Assembly: GCA_902768435.1 (NCBI GenBank)
Contig: CACXLJ010000003.1
Coordinates: 41,942 to 105,941, forward strand
DNA from: an uncultured Bacteroidales bacterium
GTDB lineage: Bacteria > Bacteroidota > Bacteroidia > Bacteroidales > Muribaculaceae
Direction: 5' to 3'
Length of the DNA: 64,000 nucleotides
Shown here: in pieces, positions 37,136-44,771 of the stretch
How positions within the stretch are numbered: position 1 is the stretch's first letter
How the letters are laid out: each line of letters begins with the position of its first letter
Translations under genes and position numbers: made by a program
The notes under the pieces: generated by a model
Told to the model about the DNA's origin: nothing
The model's database searches: none
The model's input: the letters and a program-made list of their open reading frames with translations, nothing else

Positions 37136-37420
37136 AATAATCCTGTGTCTTTTCTGTCCTATTCGGGCTGTAGACATGTTAAATCTGACAAAGTTAGGAA
37201 ATAATGTTGATACACCTTAATTATAATGGGATGAAAATGACTAGAAAAATTACAAACAATACCAAAACGCCCACGAACAGGCATAAACATCCCACAAGCC
37301 GTGAGAAATCTCCACGGTTTGCTCAGAAATTTGCAATAAACAGATAACTGCTATCAGAAAGCCGCTAGCAAATAGCCCCCAGGCCACAAGCAATTAGCAT
37401 ATAGTCGCTTGTCTGCTGGT

Positions 37421-37900
37421 CTATTGTTGCTTGTGGGCGAGGTGGCGGGCGAAGATGCGGCAGGCGCAGGCCACGAGTTTGGGGCAGGGGCGGCTGCGGT
37501 AGTACTCGGTGGTGCGTTCGCTGGGGCGTGGGGGCTCAATCTGCCCGCTACGCAGGCCCAGCAGCTGGGCGCAGATGAGCGAATCGTTCTCCTGCTTGAA
37601 CTCGGCGGCGAGCTCTTGCACCAGGGCATAGTTCTTGGCGCGAGCCTCCTGGTTGCCGGGGGTGCTGCTGCCGTTTTCGAGTCCGGCAAGCATAAACATG
37701 CCCGTCACGGCCCCGCAGGTCATGCGCAGGCGACCCATGCCGCCCCCAAACGAGGCCGCCACCTTGAGCAGTTGGTCGGTGTCGACTTCAGGAAAAAGGT
37801 CGGCAAAGGCCGCCACTACCGACTGCGCGCAGTTGTAGCCTTGCATAAAATATTGCTCGCCTGCATTGGCACGAGCCTCAATATCAATAGTTTGTTCCAT
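37421..37900 (-). CDS. C_GCAxxG_C_C family redox protein
   Basis: 159 residues. The family-defining pattern is present: YNCAQSVVAAF (Cys about 25, the C), GGGMGRLRMTCGAVTG (GG-GMG then Cys about 62), a later Cys in SLICAQLLG, and a C-terminal CPKLVACAC cluster. Members are thought to bind metal or a cofactor and act in redox chemistry, but no function is established. Precedes nothing obvious; deoC lies 123 bp upstream on the same strand across a simple-repeat gap. Confidence 0.9.
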   Translation of the reverse strand: MEQTIDIEARANAGEQYFMQGYNCAQSVVAAFADLFPEVDTDQLLKVAASFGGGMGRLRMTCGAVTGMFMLAGLENGSSTPGNQEARAKNYALVQELAAEFKQENDSLICAQLLGLRSGQIEPPRPSERTTEYYRSRPCPKLVACACRIFARHLAHKQQ

Positions 37901-37917
37901 TGTCTAAAATCTAAATT

Positions 37918-38020
37918 ACAGCAAATAGCCACTAGCCACTAGCCTCTAGCCTCTAGCAAATAGCCTTTAGCCACTAGCCAACGGCTATCTGATAACTGAA
38001 AACTGAAAACTGTCAACTGT
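37918..38020. repeat. Intergenic simple repeats (TAGCCACTAGCC and AACTGAAAACTG/AACTGTC)
   Basis: The words tagccactagcc / tagcctctagcc recur about eight times, followed by actgaaaactgaaaactgtcaactgtcaac. Related words recur at 37370-37410 and 39790-39860. The tracts do not code for protein. Confidence 0.7.
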
Positions 38021-38023
38021 CAA

Positions 38024-38941
38024 CTAAAACGGTTTCACATCGTTTTTGCCCGTGAACGACTGGAACAGGGCGTTGGCCAGACTGCTGGCGCCAATGCGGA
38101 AGTAGTCATTCACCAGCCACTGCTCGCCGAGCACCTCCTTGACGATGGTATAATATTTCACGGCGTCTTCGGTGCTGCGGATGCCGCCCGAAGCCTTGAA
38201 TCCCACCATGTTGCCGGTCTTTTCGAAGTACTCTTTGATGCACTGGCACATCACGTAGGCTGCTTCGAGCGAGGCGCCAGGATAGATTTTGCCGGTCGAT
38301 GTCTTGATGAAGTCGGCTCCGCTGTACATGGCCAGGATGGATGCCCGCTTGATGTTCTCGGCACTTTGCAGGGCACCAGTTTCGAGAATCACCTTCAGGT
38401 GGCGATCGCCAATGGTGGCCTTGAGTTCGGCAATCTCGTCGCAGAGTTCCTCATAGGCCTCATCCACAAAGTATCCCAGGTTGAGCACGATGTCGACCTC
38501 GTCGGCTCCATCGTGAATGGCGAGTGCGGTCTCGGCCACCTTGCTCTCGATGTGGGCTTGCGACGAGGGGAAGCAGGCGCTGCACACGGCTATGTTCACA
38601 TCGCTCACTTCAAGGTTGGCACGCACCACCTCGGCAAAGTTCGAGTAAACGCAGATGGCGGCCACATTCTTGTAGTCGGGATAGTCGCGCCAGTACTGGT
38701 TCACGCGCTGGGTGAACTGTGCCACGCTCTTCTCGCTGTCGGTGGTGCTCAGGGTGGTGAGATCCACGCAGTTGAGCAGGAACTGATACACCTCGGGAGT
38801 GCAGTTTTCCTCATAGTGCTCATCAAGTATTTGTTGCACTTGCTTTGCAATCAGGTCGTTGTCGGTCGTCACCTTGCTTGCAGCGATGGTCTTGAGATAC
38901 CTGTCTTCAGGTTCATGATGCAGATGAGAATGATTTTCCAT
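38024..38941 (-). CDS. deoC: Deoxyribose-phosphate aldolase
   Basis: 305 residues. Cleaves 2-deoxyribose-5-phosphate to glyceraldehyde-3-phosphate and acetaldehyde in deoxynucleoside catabolism. Schiff-base Lys in MVGFKASGGIRS (about 240), conserved DFIKTSTGK (about 211-219), and DEVDIVLNLGYF. Longer at the N-terminus than the 220-residue bacterial type, closer to the E. coli DeoC group. The MazG-like gene is 7 bp upstream, so the two form a nucleotide-metabolism pair. Confidence 0.95.
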   Translation of the reverse strand: MENHSHLHHEPEDRYLKTIAASKVTTDNDLIAKQVQQILDEHYEENCTPEVYQFLLNCVDLTTLSTTDSEKSVAQFTQRVNQYWRDYPDYKNVAAICVYSNFAEVVRANLEVSDVNIAVCSACFPSSQAHIESKVAETALAIHDGADEVDIVLNLGYFVDEAYEELCDEIAELKATIGDRHLKVILETGALQSAENIKRASILAMYSGADFIKTSTGKIYPGASLEAAYVMCQCIKEYFEKTGNMVGFKASGGIRSTEDAVKYYTIVKEVLGEQWLVNDYFRIGASSLANALFQSFTGKNDVKPF

Positions 38942-38948
38942 TGTGAGT

Positions 38949-39329
38949 TTATTTTTTAGTTAATGATTTGTTTTTCAGCACTACTTGTGTCTTGTCAGGC
39001 GGGCAGGTGAGCTTGGGGTTCAGGCGGTGGCGCATGTTGTCGCGGGCGGTCTTCTTGTCGAAGTTGCGCTGCAGCGCTTCCTCGAGGTCAATGCCCGTTT
39101 GGTTAGCGAGGCACATCACCACCCACAGCACATCGGCGAGTTCGTCGCCCAGATTCTTGTCGGCATCGCTTGGTTTGGCCGACTGGTCGCCATATTGCCG
39201 TGCAATGATGCGTGCCACCTCGCCCACCTCCTCAGAGAGGATGGCCATGTTGGTGAGTTCGCTAAAGTAGCGCACCCCGTAGGTGCGAATCCACTCGTCC
39301 ACTTTTTGCTGTGCTTCTTGTATTGTCAT
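38949..39329 (-). CDS. MazG-like nucleotide pyrophosphohydrolase
   Basis: 126 residues from ATG 39329 (a TTG two codons upstream is not needed). All-alpha NTP pyrophosphatase with the metal-binding pattern EEVGEVARI (about 32-40) and GDELADVLWVVM (about 61-72). Removes pyrophosphate from unwanted or damaged NTPs. Co-directional with deoC with a 7-bp gap. Confidence 0.92.
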   Translation of the reverse strand: MTIQEAQQKVDEWIRTYGVRYFSELTNMAILSEEVGEVARIIARQYGDQSAKPSDADKNLGDELADVLWVVMCLANQTGIDLEEALQRNFDKKTARDNMRHRLNPKLTCPPDKTQVVLKNKSLTKK

Positions 39330-39432
39330 AATCAAGATTCTGAATATAAAGTCAACAGGTGCTCAGGCCAAAAGCCACTGAACAGCCATATCAAATGCAA
39401 ACTTACTGAAATTTTGCGACATTTCAAAAAAA

Positions 39433-39610
39433 TGCACTTTTTCCGAGTTTTGAAGTGCCAAAAAACACACTTTTTCCATTATTTTGGGGTTGAAAAATAC
39501 ACTTTTTCCAACGAATAACAAGTATTTCATCGCATTTTTTTTCAACGAATATCAACAAATCATTGCACTTTTTCCAACGAATATTTGCTGTATGCCGCAC
39601 TTTTCCCATC
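39433..39610. repeat. Six-unit tandem array, period 32-33 bp
   Basis: CACTTTTTCC or a close variant occurs at 39435, 39468, 39500, about 39533 (degenerate), 39566 and 39598. Three units continue with AACGAATA. The spacing is nearly constant, so the whole interval is a decayed tandem repeat. There are no unique equal-length spacers, so it is not CRISPR. Confidence 0.75.
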
Positions 39611-39623
39611 GATTGCTGTGCAT

Positions 39624-39664
39624 GAAGCCCGTTAGGGCTGAACAGATAATAGGCAGGTGGTGGA
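39624..39664 (+). repeat. REP-like dispersed element, copy 1
   Basis: Begins with the palindrome AGCCCGTTAGGGCT (39626-39639) and ends GGCAGGTGGTGGA. It matches the reverse complement of 57149-57189 at 38 of 41 positions. Confidence 0.8.
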
Positions 39665-39846
39665 GCGAAGCGCAACCCCTGTGCAAAAGCAGTCCACACC
39701 ACTATTAGCCCCGTTAGGGGCGACAGAAAATGTGCATTCAATTCAGTGTTATTCTGTGTATTCCGTGTGCATTTATCTGCTCCGTCTGCGTGATCCTAAC
39801 TAGCCTCTATCCACCTGCCACCAGCTAATTGCTAACAGGCTAACTG

Positions 39847-40386
39847 CTAATTGCTATTTGCTAGCAGGGTGGCGAGGGCGTGGGCGGTGGCGGCGATTTC
39901 TTCGACTGACTCGAGTCGGGTGGAGTCGAAGCGCAGCATGGCCTGCTCGTAGCATGGCTCGCGCTCAGCCAGTTGCTGGGTGACATAGTCAAGTATTTCG
40001 TCATCGGTCATGTTTGCAATGGCGGGCCGCTTCGCCTTTTGCTCGGGCAAGCACAGGCGCTCGGTGATGCGCTGGGCGTTGGTGGTGAGCCAGATGCTCA
40101 ACCCGTGCGAGTTAATGATTTCCATATTGCCTGGTTGGCAAGGCGTTCCGCCGCCGCACGCCACAATGGCATCGTCCATGGCAGCCACCTCGAGCAAGGC
40201 CTTGCGCTCTATCTCGCGAAAGGTCTGTTCGCCTGCCTGCTTGAAAATCTGCCTGATGGTGGCCTCGCAACGCTCCTCGATGTACTCGTCGAGGTCAACA
40301 AACGCCACATTCATCTCGGCAGCGAGCGCGCGACCCAGCGTGGTCTTCCCGCAGCCTGCCATTCCTATTAAAAAAAATACGCCCAT
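39847..40386 (-). CDS. aroK: Shikimate kinase
   Basis: 179 residues from ATG 40386 (nine upstream codons in frame overlap the promoter). Phosphorylates shikimate in aromatic amino-acid synthesis. Walker A GMAGCGKTTLG (about 7-17), shikimate-binding DLDEYIE (about 32-38), REIERKALLE, GGGTP (about 80), and the lid region. A -7 element TACTTTTG (40418..40411) is 25 bp upstream, back-to-back with the promoter of the RNase H gene. Confidence 0.95.
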   Translation of the reverse strand: MGVFFLIGMAGCGKTTLGRALAAEMNVAFVDLDEYIEERCEATIRQIFKQAGEQTFREIERKALLEVAAMDDAIVACGGGTPCQPGNMEIINSHGLSIWLTTNAQRITERLCLPEQKAKRPAIANMTDDEILDYVTQQLAEREPCYEQAMLRFDSTRLESVEEIAATAHALATLLANSN

Positions 40387-40410
40387 CTTGCTTTTTTCGT
40401 TTCGTTGATG

Positions 40411-40438
40411 CAAAAGTAACTAAAATTTTGTATTTTTG
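40411..40438. promoter_or_regulatory. Back-to-back -7 elements of aroK and the RNase H gene
   Basis: Minus TACTTTTG (40418..40411) for aroK and plus TATTTTTG (40431-40438) for the viroplasmin/RNase H gene, both fitting TAnnTTTG; the two transcripts would start about 30 bp apart in opposite directions. Confidence 0.55.
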
Positions 40439-40460
40439 TCACTTTAATAGACCGATAAGC

Positions 40461-41108
40461 ATGGCAACAAAACAAAAATGGTATGTAGTGTGGGTTGGTA
40501 CTGAGCCAGGCATTTGCGAAACCTGGACCGAGTGCCAATTGCGCACCAAGGGTTATCCAGGTGCCCGCTACAAGTCGTTCGACACCCGCGAGGAGGCCAT
40601 CCTCGCCTATCGTGAGGGCCCCACCCGCGAGGCCCGCGAGGTGCTGCGTGCCATTGCACATGCCCCTACCACCCAGGTGAACTATGCTGCCATCCCCGAA
40701 ATCTATCCCGGCAGCATTGCTGTCGATGCCGCATGTAGCGGCAATCCCGGTCGCATGGAGTATCGCGGTGTCGACATCACCACAGGTGCTGAATTGTTCC
40801 ATCAGGGCCCCTTCGACGATGCCACCAACAATGTGGGCGAGTTCCTTGCCATTGTGCATGGCTTGGGATGGCTCAACCAGCGAGGCATGACGCGCACTGC
40901 CCTCTATAGCGACAGCAGGAACGCCATGCTGTGGGTGCGCAACAAGCAGTGCCGCACCCGCGTGGCCCGCACCGAGCGCAACGCCTACATGTTCCAACTC
41001 ATTGCCCGTGCCGAGCGATGGCTGCAGACGCACACCTACACCAACTTCATCATCAAGTGGAAAACTGACGAATGGGGCGAGATTCCTGCCGACTTTGGCA
41101 GAAAATGA
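40461..41108 (+). CDS. Viroplasmin-domain ribonuclease H
   Basis: 215 residues from ATG 40461. N-terminal viroplasmin/RNase HI hybrid-binding domain (about 4-48: KWYVVWVGTEPGICETWTEC, GYPGARYKSF) joined to an RNase H domain with acidic residues in AVDAACSGNPG (about 88), NNVGEFLAIVHGL (Glu about 127), YSDSRNAMLWV (Asp about 152) and KTDEWGE (Asp near the C-terminus). Degrades RNA in RNA-DNA hybrids. With rnhB at 21.4 kb, the window encodes both RNase H types. Confidence 0.93.
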   Translation: MATKQKWYVVWVGTEPGICETWTECQLRTKGYPGARYKSFDTREEAILAYREGPTREAREVLRAIAHAPTTQVNYAAIPEIYPGSIAVDAACSGNPGRMEYRGVDITTGAELFHQGPFDDATNNVGEFLAIVHGLGWLNQRGMTRTALYSDSRNAMLWVRNKQCRTRVARTERNAYMFQLIARAERWLQTHTYTNFIIKWKTDEWGEIPADFGRK

Positions 41109-41176
41109 CTGTCAGGCACTATTTTTGCTGTGTTTAAGTCCTGTAAAAACAATTAAATTCATGAAACCGTTGTGTT

Positions 41177-41692
41177 ATGAAATATAGAAGTGACGATGAC
41201 AAGTGCTATGGCGTGGCCGGCATGGCGGTAGGACTCTCTATTTTCGATGCCACCGAACTCTTCAATAGCGTTACCGTCGATGCCGACGGACTCGACTGCG
41301 TGCAGTTCACACCCGAATTCTATTTTGCCGGCAATCCTCGCCTCAATGCCAAGGAGGCATGGCAAGAGTTGTTCTCGCACTACCAGATTACGGTGGGACT
41401 TGTCATTGCTAACACCATGTGCCGCAAGATGATTCATGATCATGGTGTTGTCGACCGCAAGTTGCGCAACAGTCTGCTTGCCGCCATGTGCGACGAGGGC
41501 AAGGAGATATGTCAGCTCGAGAAAGACGAGGTAGAGACCATTTTCGATCGCTATTTTTCGCACTTGATGCGCATCTTCTCAGACCGAAACATGGGGCATG
41601 CCATTGAACAGCTGGCGAAACAACTCAAGGAGCACCGCACCTTCTCGCGCGTGGAGATTACTGACCTGCTGCGTCAGCTTTCCATCATTTAG
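41177..41692 (+). CDS. Conserved-looking hypothetical protein
   Basis: 171 residues, no signal peptide and no membrane segment. Contains GVAGMAVGLSIFDATELFNS near the N-terminus and a charged, helical second half (LEKDEVETIFDRYFSHLMRI, VEITDLLRQLSII). I do not recognise the family. Same strand as the RNase H gene, 68 bp downstream, and its codon use resembles the neighbours, so I take it as real. Confidence 0.8.
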   Translation: MKYRSDDDKCYGVAGMAVGLSIFDATELFNSVTVDADGLDCVQFTPEFYFAGNPRLNAKEAWQELFSHYQITVGLVIANTMCRKMIHDHGVVDRKLRNSLLAAMCDEGKEICQLEKDEVETIFDRYFSHLMRIFSDRNMGHAIEQLAKQLKEHRTFSRVEITDLLRQLSII

Positions 41693-41774
41693 CATAGTTT
41701 CCATATATCCCCTCATCCCTCATCCCTCAACCCTAAACTCTAAACCGCGAGCCTGCTCGCATTAAACCCTCAAC

Positions 41775-43016
41775 ATGAAAGTGGTCATCATCAACAGGAG
41801 CGACATCATTGGCGGAGCGGCGATTGTATCGCTCAGGCTTGTCCATGCGCTGCAAGAGGCTGGTGTCGACGCCCGTATGCTCGTCATCGACCGCCAAAGT
41901 GATGACCCGCTGGTGGGCGTGATGGGCAGCAAGTGGCGCAATAAATGGAATTTCCTTGCCGAGCGCATGCAGGTGGCAAGGTGCAACGGATTCAAGCGCG
42001 AAACGCTGTTCATGATCGACCCCGCTACGCACGGACTCGACCTCTCACAGCACCCGCTGGTGCAGCAGGCCGATGTGATTGTGCTGGCATGGGTTAATCA
42101 GGGAATGCTTTCGCTCAAGAGCATTGGGAAACTCGCTGCACTCGGCAAACCGCTGGTGTGGGTGATGCACGACATGTGGAACTGCACAGGCATTTGCCAT
42201 CATGCCTATGAGTGCGAAGCCTTCAAGGGCGAGTGCCAAGCCTGCCCGCTGCTGGGCGGCCGAGGCGAGGACTTGTCAACCCGTACCCAACGAGTCAAGG
42301 CTGAACTTTACAAGAAATACGGTAACATTCACTTTGTGCCTGTGAGCCATTGGCTCGAGAATAAATGCCGCGAGAGCAGCCTGATGAACAAGTGCGACAT
42401 CAGCGTGATAGCCAATGCTTTCCCCGTCGAAAAATTCACTCCCCAGCGGTTGCCCAACAGTGACTATGGCATTGACCCTGACAAGAAAGTGATGGTGATG
42501 GGAGCTGCAAGGCTCGACGACCCTGTGAAGGGCTTCGATACGCTGATTGCCACCACGAGACACATCGCCAGCGAGATGCCCGACCTCGCCCAACGGCTGC
42601 ACCTGCTCCTTTTCGGCGGCATCAAAGATGCGTCGCTGCTTGAACAAATAGCCCTGCCTTATACCCATCTGGGCACCGTGAGCGATGTGGCAAGCGTCTA
42701 TGCCCACGGTGATGTGGTGCTCTCTACCTCGCGCTACGAAACCCTGCCAACCACCCTCATCGAGGGCCAGGCGAGCGGCTGCATGCCGGTGACCTTCGGC
42801 CGCGGTGGCCAGGCCGATATCGTTGAGCACCTGCACACGGGCTACATCGCCGTGTACAACGACCCTGCCGACATGGCAAGGGGCATTGCGTGGGCCATCG
42901 ATGCACCTGTCACTCGCCAGCAACTGTACGAAGCGGTAGAGTGCAAGTTTGCCGCCAGCATAATTGCCCGGCAATACATTCAATTGTTTGAGAATCTGCT
43001 TGCTAAGCCTCGGTGA
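41775..43016 (+). CDS. Glycosyltransferase family 4-like protein
   Basis: 413 residues, GT-B fold. N-terminal start SDIIGGAAIVSLRLVHALQ (about 8-26), a Cys-rich loop CTGICHHAYECEAFKGECQACPLL (given as the Cys positions C-x3-C-x5-C-x6-C-x2-C, about 135-160) seen in a group of Bacteroidetes glycosyltransferases, and the sugar-nucleotide site STSRYETLPTTLIEGQASG with conserved Glu residues (about 319-337). Adds a sugar to a surface polysaccharide or lipid; donor and acceptor unknown. Its 3' end overlaps the convergent S66 gene by 14 bp. Confidence 0.9.
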   Translation: MKVVIINRSDIIGGAAIVSLRLVHALQEAGVDARMLVIDRQSDDPLVGVMGSKWRNKWNFLAERMQVARCNGFKRETLFMIDPATHGLDLSQHPLVQQADVIVLAWVNQGMLSLKSIGKLAALGKPLVWVMHDMWNCTGICHHAYECEAFKGECQACPLLGGRGEDLSTRTQRVKAELYKKYGNIHFVPVSHWLENKCRESSLMNKCDISVIANAFPVEKFTPQRLPNSDYGIDPDKKVMVMGAARLDDPVKGFDTLIATTRHIASEMPDLAQRLHLLLFGGIKDASLLEQIALPYTHLGTVSDVASVYAHGDVVLSTSRYETLPTTLIEGQASGCMPVTFGRGGQADIVEHLHTGYIAVYNDPADMARGIAWAIDAPVTRQQLYEAVECKFAASIIARQYIQLFENLLAKPR

Positions 43017-43953
43017 GAATTACCCTTTCCTTTTCGACCGATAAATGCACGCGTGCGCCCTCGACCAGTGGCACATTGCGGGTGACATGGCCTATGGGGA
43101 AATTAAACGCCACAGGATAGTCGTAGGGCGCCACCATTTCACTAATCATCTCATACATGGCGCTGCGTTGTGTCGTCTGTTCCTGTTCTTGCTCAGGCAA
43201 CAAGGGGTCGCGGTAGCGCGTAAACTGACCCACAACGAGCCCCGCCAAGCGCGGCAAGATGCCTGCCAGTTGCAACGACAGTAGCATGCGCTGGGTGCGA
43301 TAAATGGCCTCGGCGATGTCTTCGATGAAGAGAATCACACCAGGTTCTATCATATTATAAGGAGTGCCAAGCATGGAGTGCAGCAAGGCAAGGTTGCCGC
43401 CCACCAGCGGCGCTGTGGCAGCACCAGTTCGGTTGCAGGCATGTGGTTCGGTTTCATAGTGCATGGTGCCGCCTGTGAGCAGGTGCCGCAGGGCTTGTGA
43501 ACATGGGTCGGCCGCTCCGCACTCGGTGAGATGCTTGGCCATGAGCCCATGAATGCTGGCATAGCCCGCACAGTGCAGGGCAGCATGCAGAGCAGTGATG
43601 TCGCTGAACCCGATAACCCACTTGGGATTGCGGGCAATGACCTCTTGCAGCGGGTCGAGCAATTGCATGGTGCCATAACCTCCGCGGCTGCACAAGATGG
43701 CTTTCACTTGGGCATTTTCAAAGGCTTGCTTGATGTCGTTCAGGCGTTCCTCGCAGGTTCCGCTATAGGTGATGGCACCGCTTGCCGCCACATGGTGCCC
43801 ACGGGTGTTCGCCCCCTCGAGCACTTGAAATCCCCACCCCCGCAAAACAGCAATTGCTCCCTCGACAAACTCGGGAGCAATAGTGCTTGCTGGTGAAACG
43901 ATGGCCACCATGTCGCCTGGCTGTAGTGGGGCGGGGCGCTGAATGCGTTTCAT
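43003..43953 (-). CDS. LD-carboxypeptidase (peptidase S66)
   Basis: 316 residues. Removes the terminal D-Ala from muropeptide tetrapeptides in murein recycling, the LdcA reaction. Nucleophile Ser in VIGFSDITAL (about 112), substrate region CSRGGYGTMQLL, the Glu site in VILFIEDIAE (about 205) and the C-terminal His in FPIGHVTRN (about 290). No signal peptide, so it is cytoplasmic like LdcA. Last gene of the five-gene minus-strand run behind the radical SAM gene (19 bp gap). Confidence 0.93.
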   Translation of the reverse strand: MKRIQRPAPLQPGDMVAIVSPASTIAPEFVEGAIAVLRGWGFQVLEGANTRGHHVAASGAITYSGTCEERLNDIKQAFENAQVKAILCSRGGYGTMQLLDPLQEVIARNPKWVIGFSDITALHAALHCAGYASIHGLMAKHLTECGAADPCSQALRHLLTGGTMHYETEPHACNRTGAATAPLVGGNLALLHSMLGTPYNMIEPGVILFIEDIAEAIYRTQRMLLSLQLAGILPRLAGLVVGQFTRYRDPLLPEQEQEQTTQRSAMYEMISEMVAPYDYPVAFNFPIGHVTRNVPLVEGARVHLSVEKERVILTEA

Positions 43954-43972
43954 GATTCGTTAATCCTAATGG

Positions 43973-44752
43973 TCAGGCATTTACCTGAACCTTGAAACCG
44001 GCAGCCTCGATGCGGGCACCTATGCGCTGCAATTCCTCGACGGGCACTTTTTCAAGATGCTCGGCGGGCGTCTTGCGGTCGATGCTGTATATCATCACCT
44101 CTTGCGGCTGAATGATGAGGTAGGCCTCGATGAGGGCGTCGATTTCGGCATCGGTGGTGTTGTCGATCTTCACACCTTCATATTCGCCACGCACCATCAT
44201 CGTCTGCACAATGCACTGGTGGGCAAACTGCCGCAGGTCCTCAATCACGCCTTCGGGCAGCACATTGGGCGAGGCGGGGCGGTTCAAGTGCCTGAATGTG
44301 CTGGCAATCGCCGAGTCGAGTTTGAGTATGTTGTTGTCAACCGTCTTCAGGGCGGCGGCAACTGCGGGCTTGCCGGCCATGGTGGCGTTGCTCAAAACGC
44401 TCACCTTGGCCTGCGGATAATAACGGTTGCGCAACACAATCACATCATGCACTATGTCCTTGAACTGAGGGTGCAGAGTGGGTTCGCCATTGCCCGAGAA
44501 AGTGATGACATCGAGGTCATTGCCCTCGGCCTTCATCTCCTCGAGTTTGTGTTTGAGCATGTGTTTCACGGTTTCGCGTTTGGGCACACCGGTGGTGCCT
44601 GGGCCCTGCGCGTTGAATCCTGCCTCACAGTAGAGGCAGTCGAATGAGCACATCTTTCCGTCGTTGGGCATGAGATTCACGCCCAGCGAGATGCCCAGCC
44701 GTCTGCTGTGGATGGGTCCGAAAATTGTGCTGTGGAATAATACTGTCTGCAT
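43973..44752 (-). CDS. Radical SAM protein
   Basis: 259 residues from ATG 44752 (in-frame TTG at 44782 overlaps the upstream gene). The 4Fe-4S cluster Cys triad is CSFDCLYC (about 37-44), followed by the SAM site TFSGNGEPTLH (about 85-95), where GNGEPT is conserved in this group. Belongs to the HD-free group annotated simply as radical SAM. Substrate unknown. 19 bp after the first M6 protease stop and 19 bp before the S66 gene; tandem operon position suggests shared transcription but not necessarily shared function. Confidence 0.9.
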   Translation of the reverse strand: MQTVLFHSTIFGPIHSRRLGISLGVNLMPNDGKMCSFDCLYCEAGFNAQGPGTTGVPKRETVKHMLKHKLEEMKAEGNDLDVITFSGNGEPTLHPQFKDIVHDVIVLRNRYYPQAKVSVLSNATMAGKPAVAAALKTVDNNILKLDSAIASTFRHLNRPASPNVLPEGVIEDLRQFAHQCIVQTMMVRGEYEGVKIDNTTDAEIDALIEAYLIIQPQEVMIYSIDRKTPAEHLEKVPVEELQRIGARIEAAGFKVQVNA

Positions 44753-44771
44753 GATGTTTTTTTTTATTGTT

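Larger units (their letters stand above)
36921..37420. other. Leader and repeat region upstream of the giant protein
   Basis: A -7 match TAACTTTG (37196..37189, minus) predicts a 5' UTR of about 265 nt. The UTR contains a 27-bp direct repeat with one mismatch (36975-37001 and 37009-37035) and a low-complexity purine-rich tract (GAACAGAAGAACAAAAG words, about 37050-37135). Beyond the promoter, 37330-37420 has degenerate tagcaaatagcc words. No gene seen. Confidence 0.5.
39330..39846. other. Repeat-rich intergenic region
   Basis: About 517 bp without a gene. It contains a six-unit array of period 32-33 bp (39433-39610), a REP-like palindromic element (39624-39664) that recurs inverted at 57149-57189, a second palindrome GCCCCGTTAGGGGC (39708-39721), and simple repeats before aroK. 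Confidence 0.7.

Noticed and set aside
36992..37177. 61-codon minus-strand open frame
   Set aside because: Low-complexity translation of a simple repeat in the leader of the giant gene.
39433..39610. Possible CRISPR array
   Set aside because: The repeated core is only about 10-19 bp, units vary, and there are no distinct equal-length spacers or cas genes.
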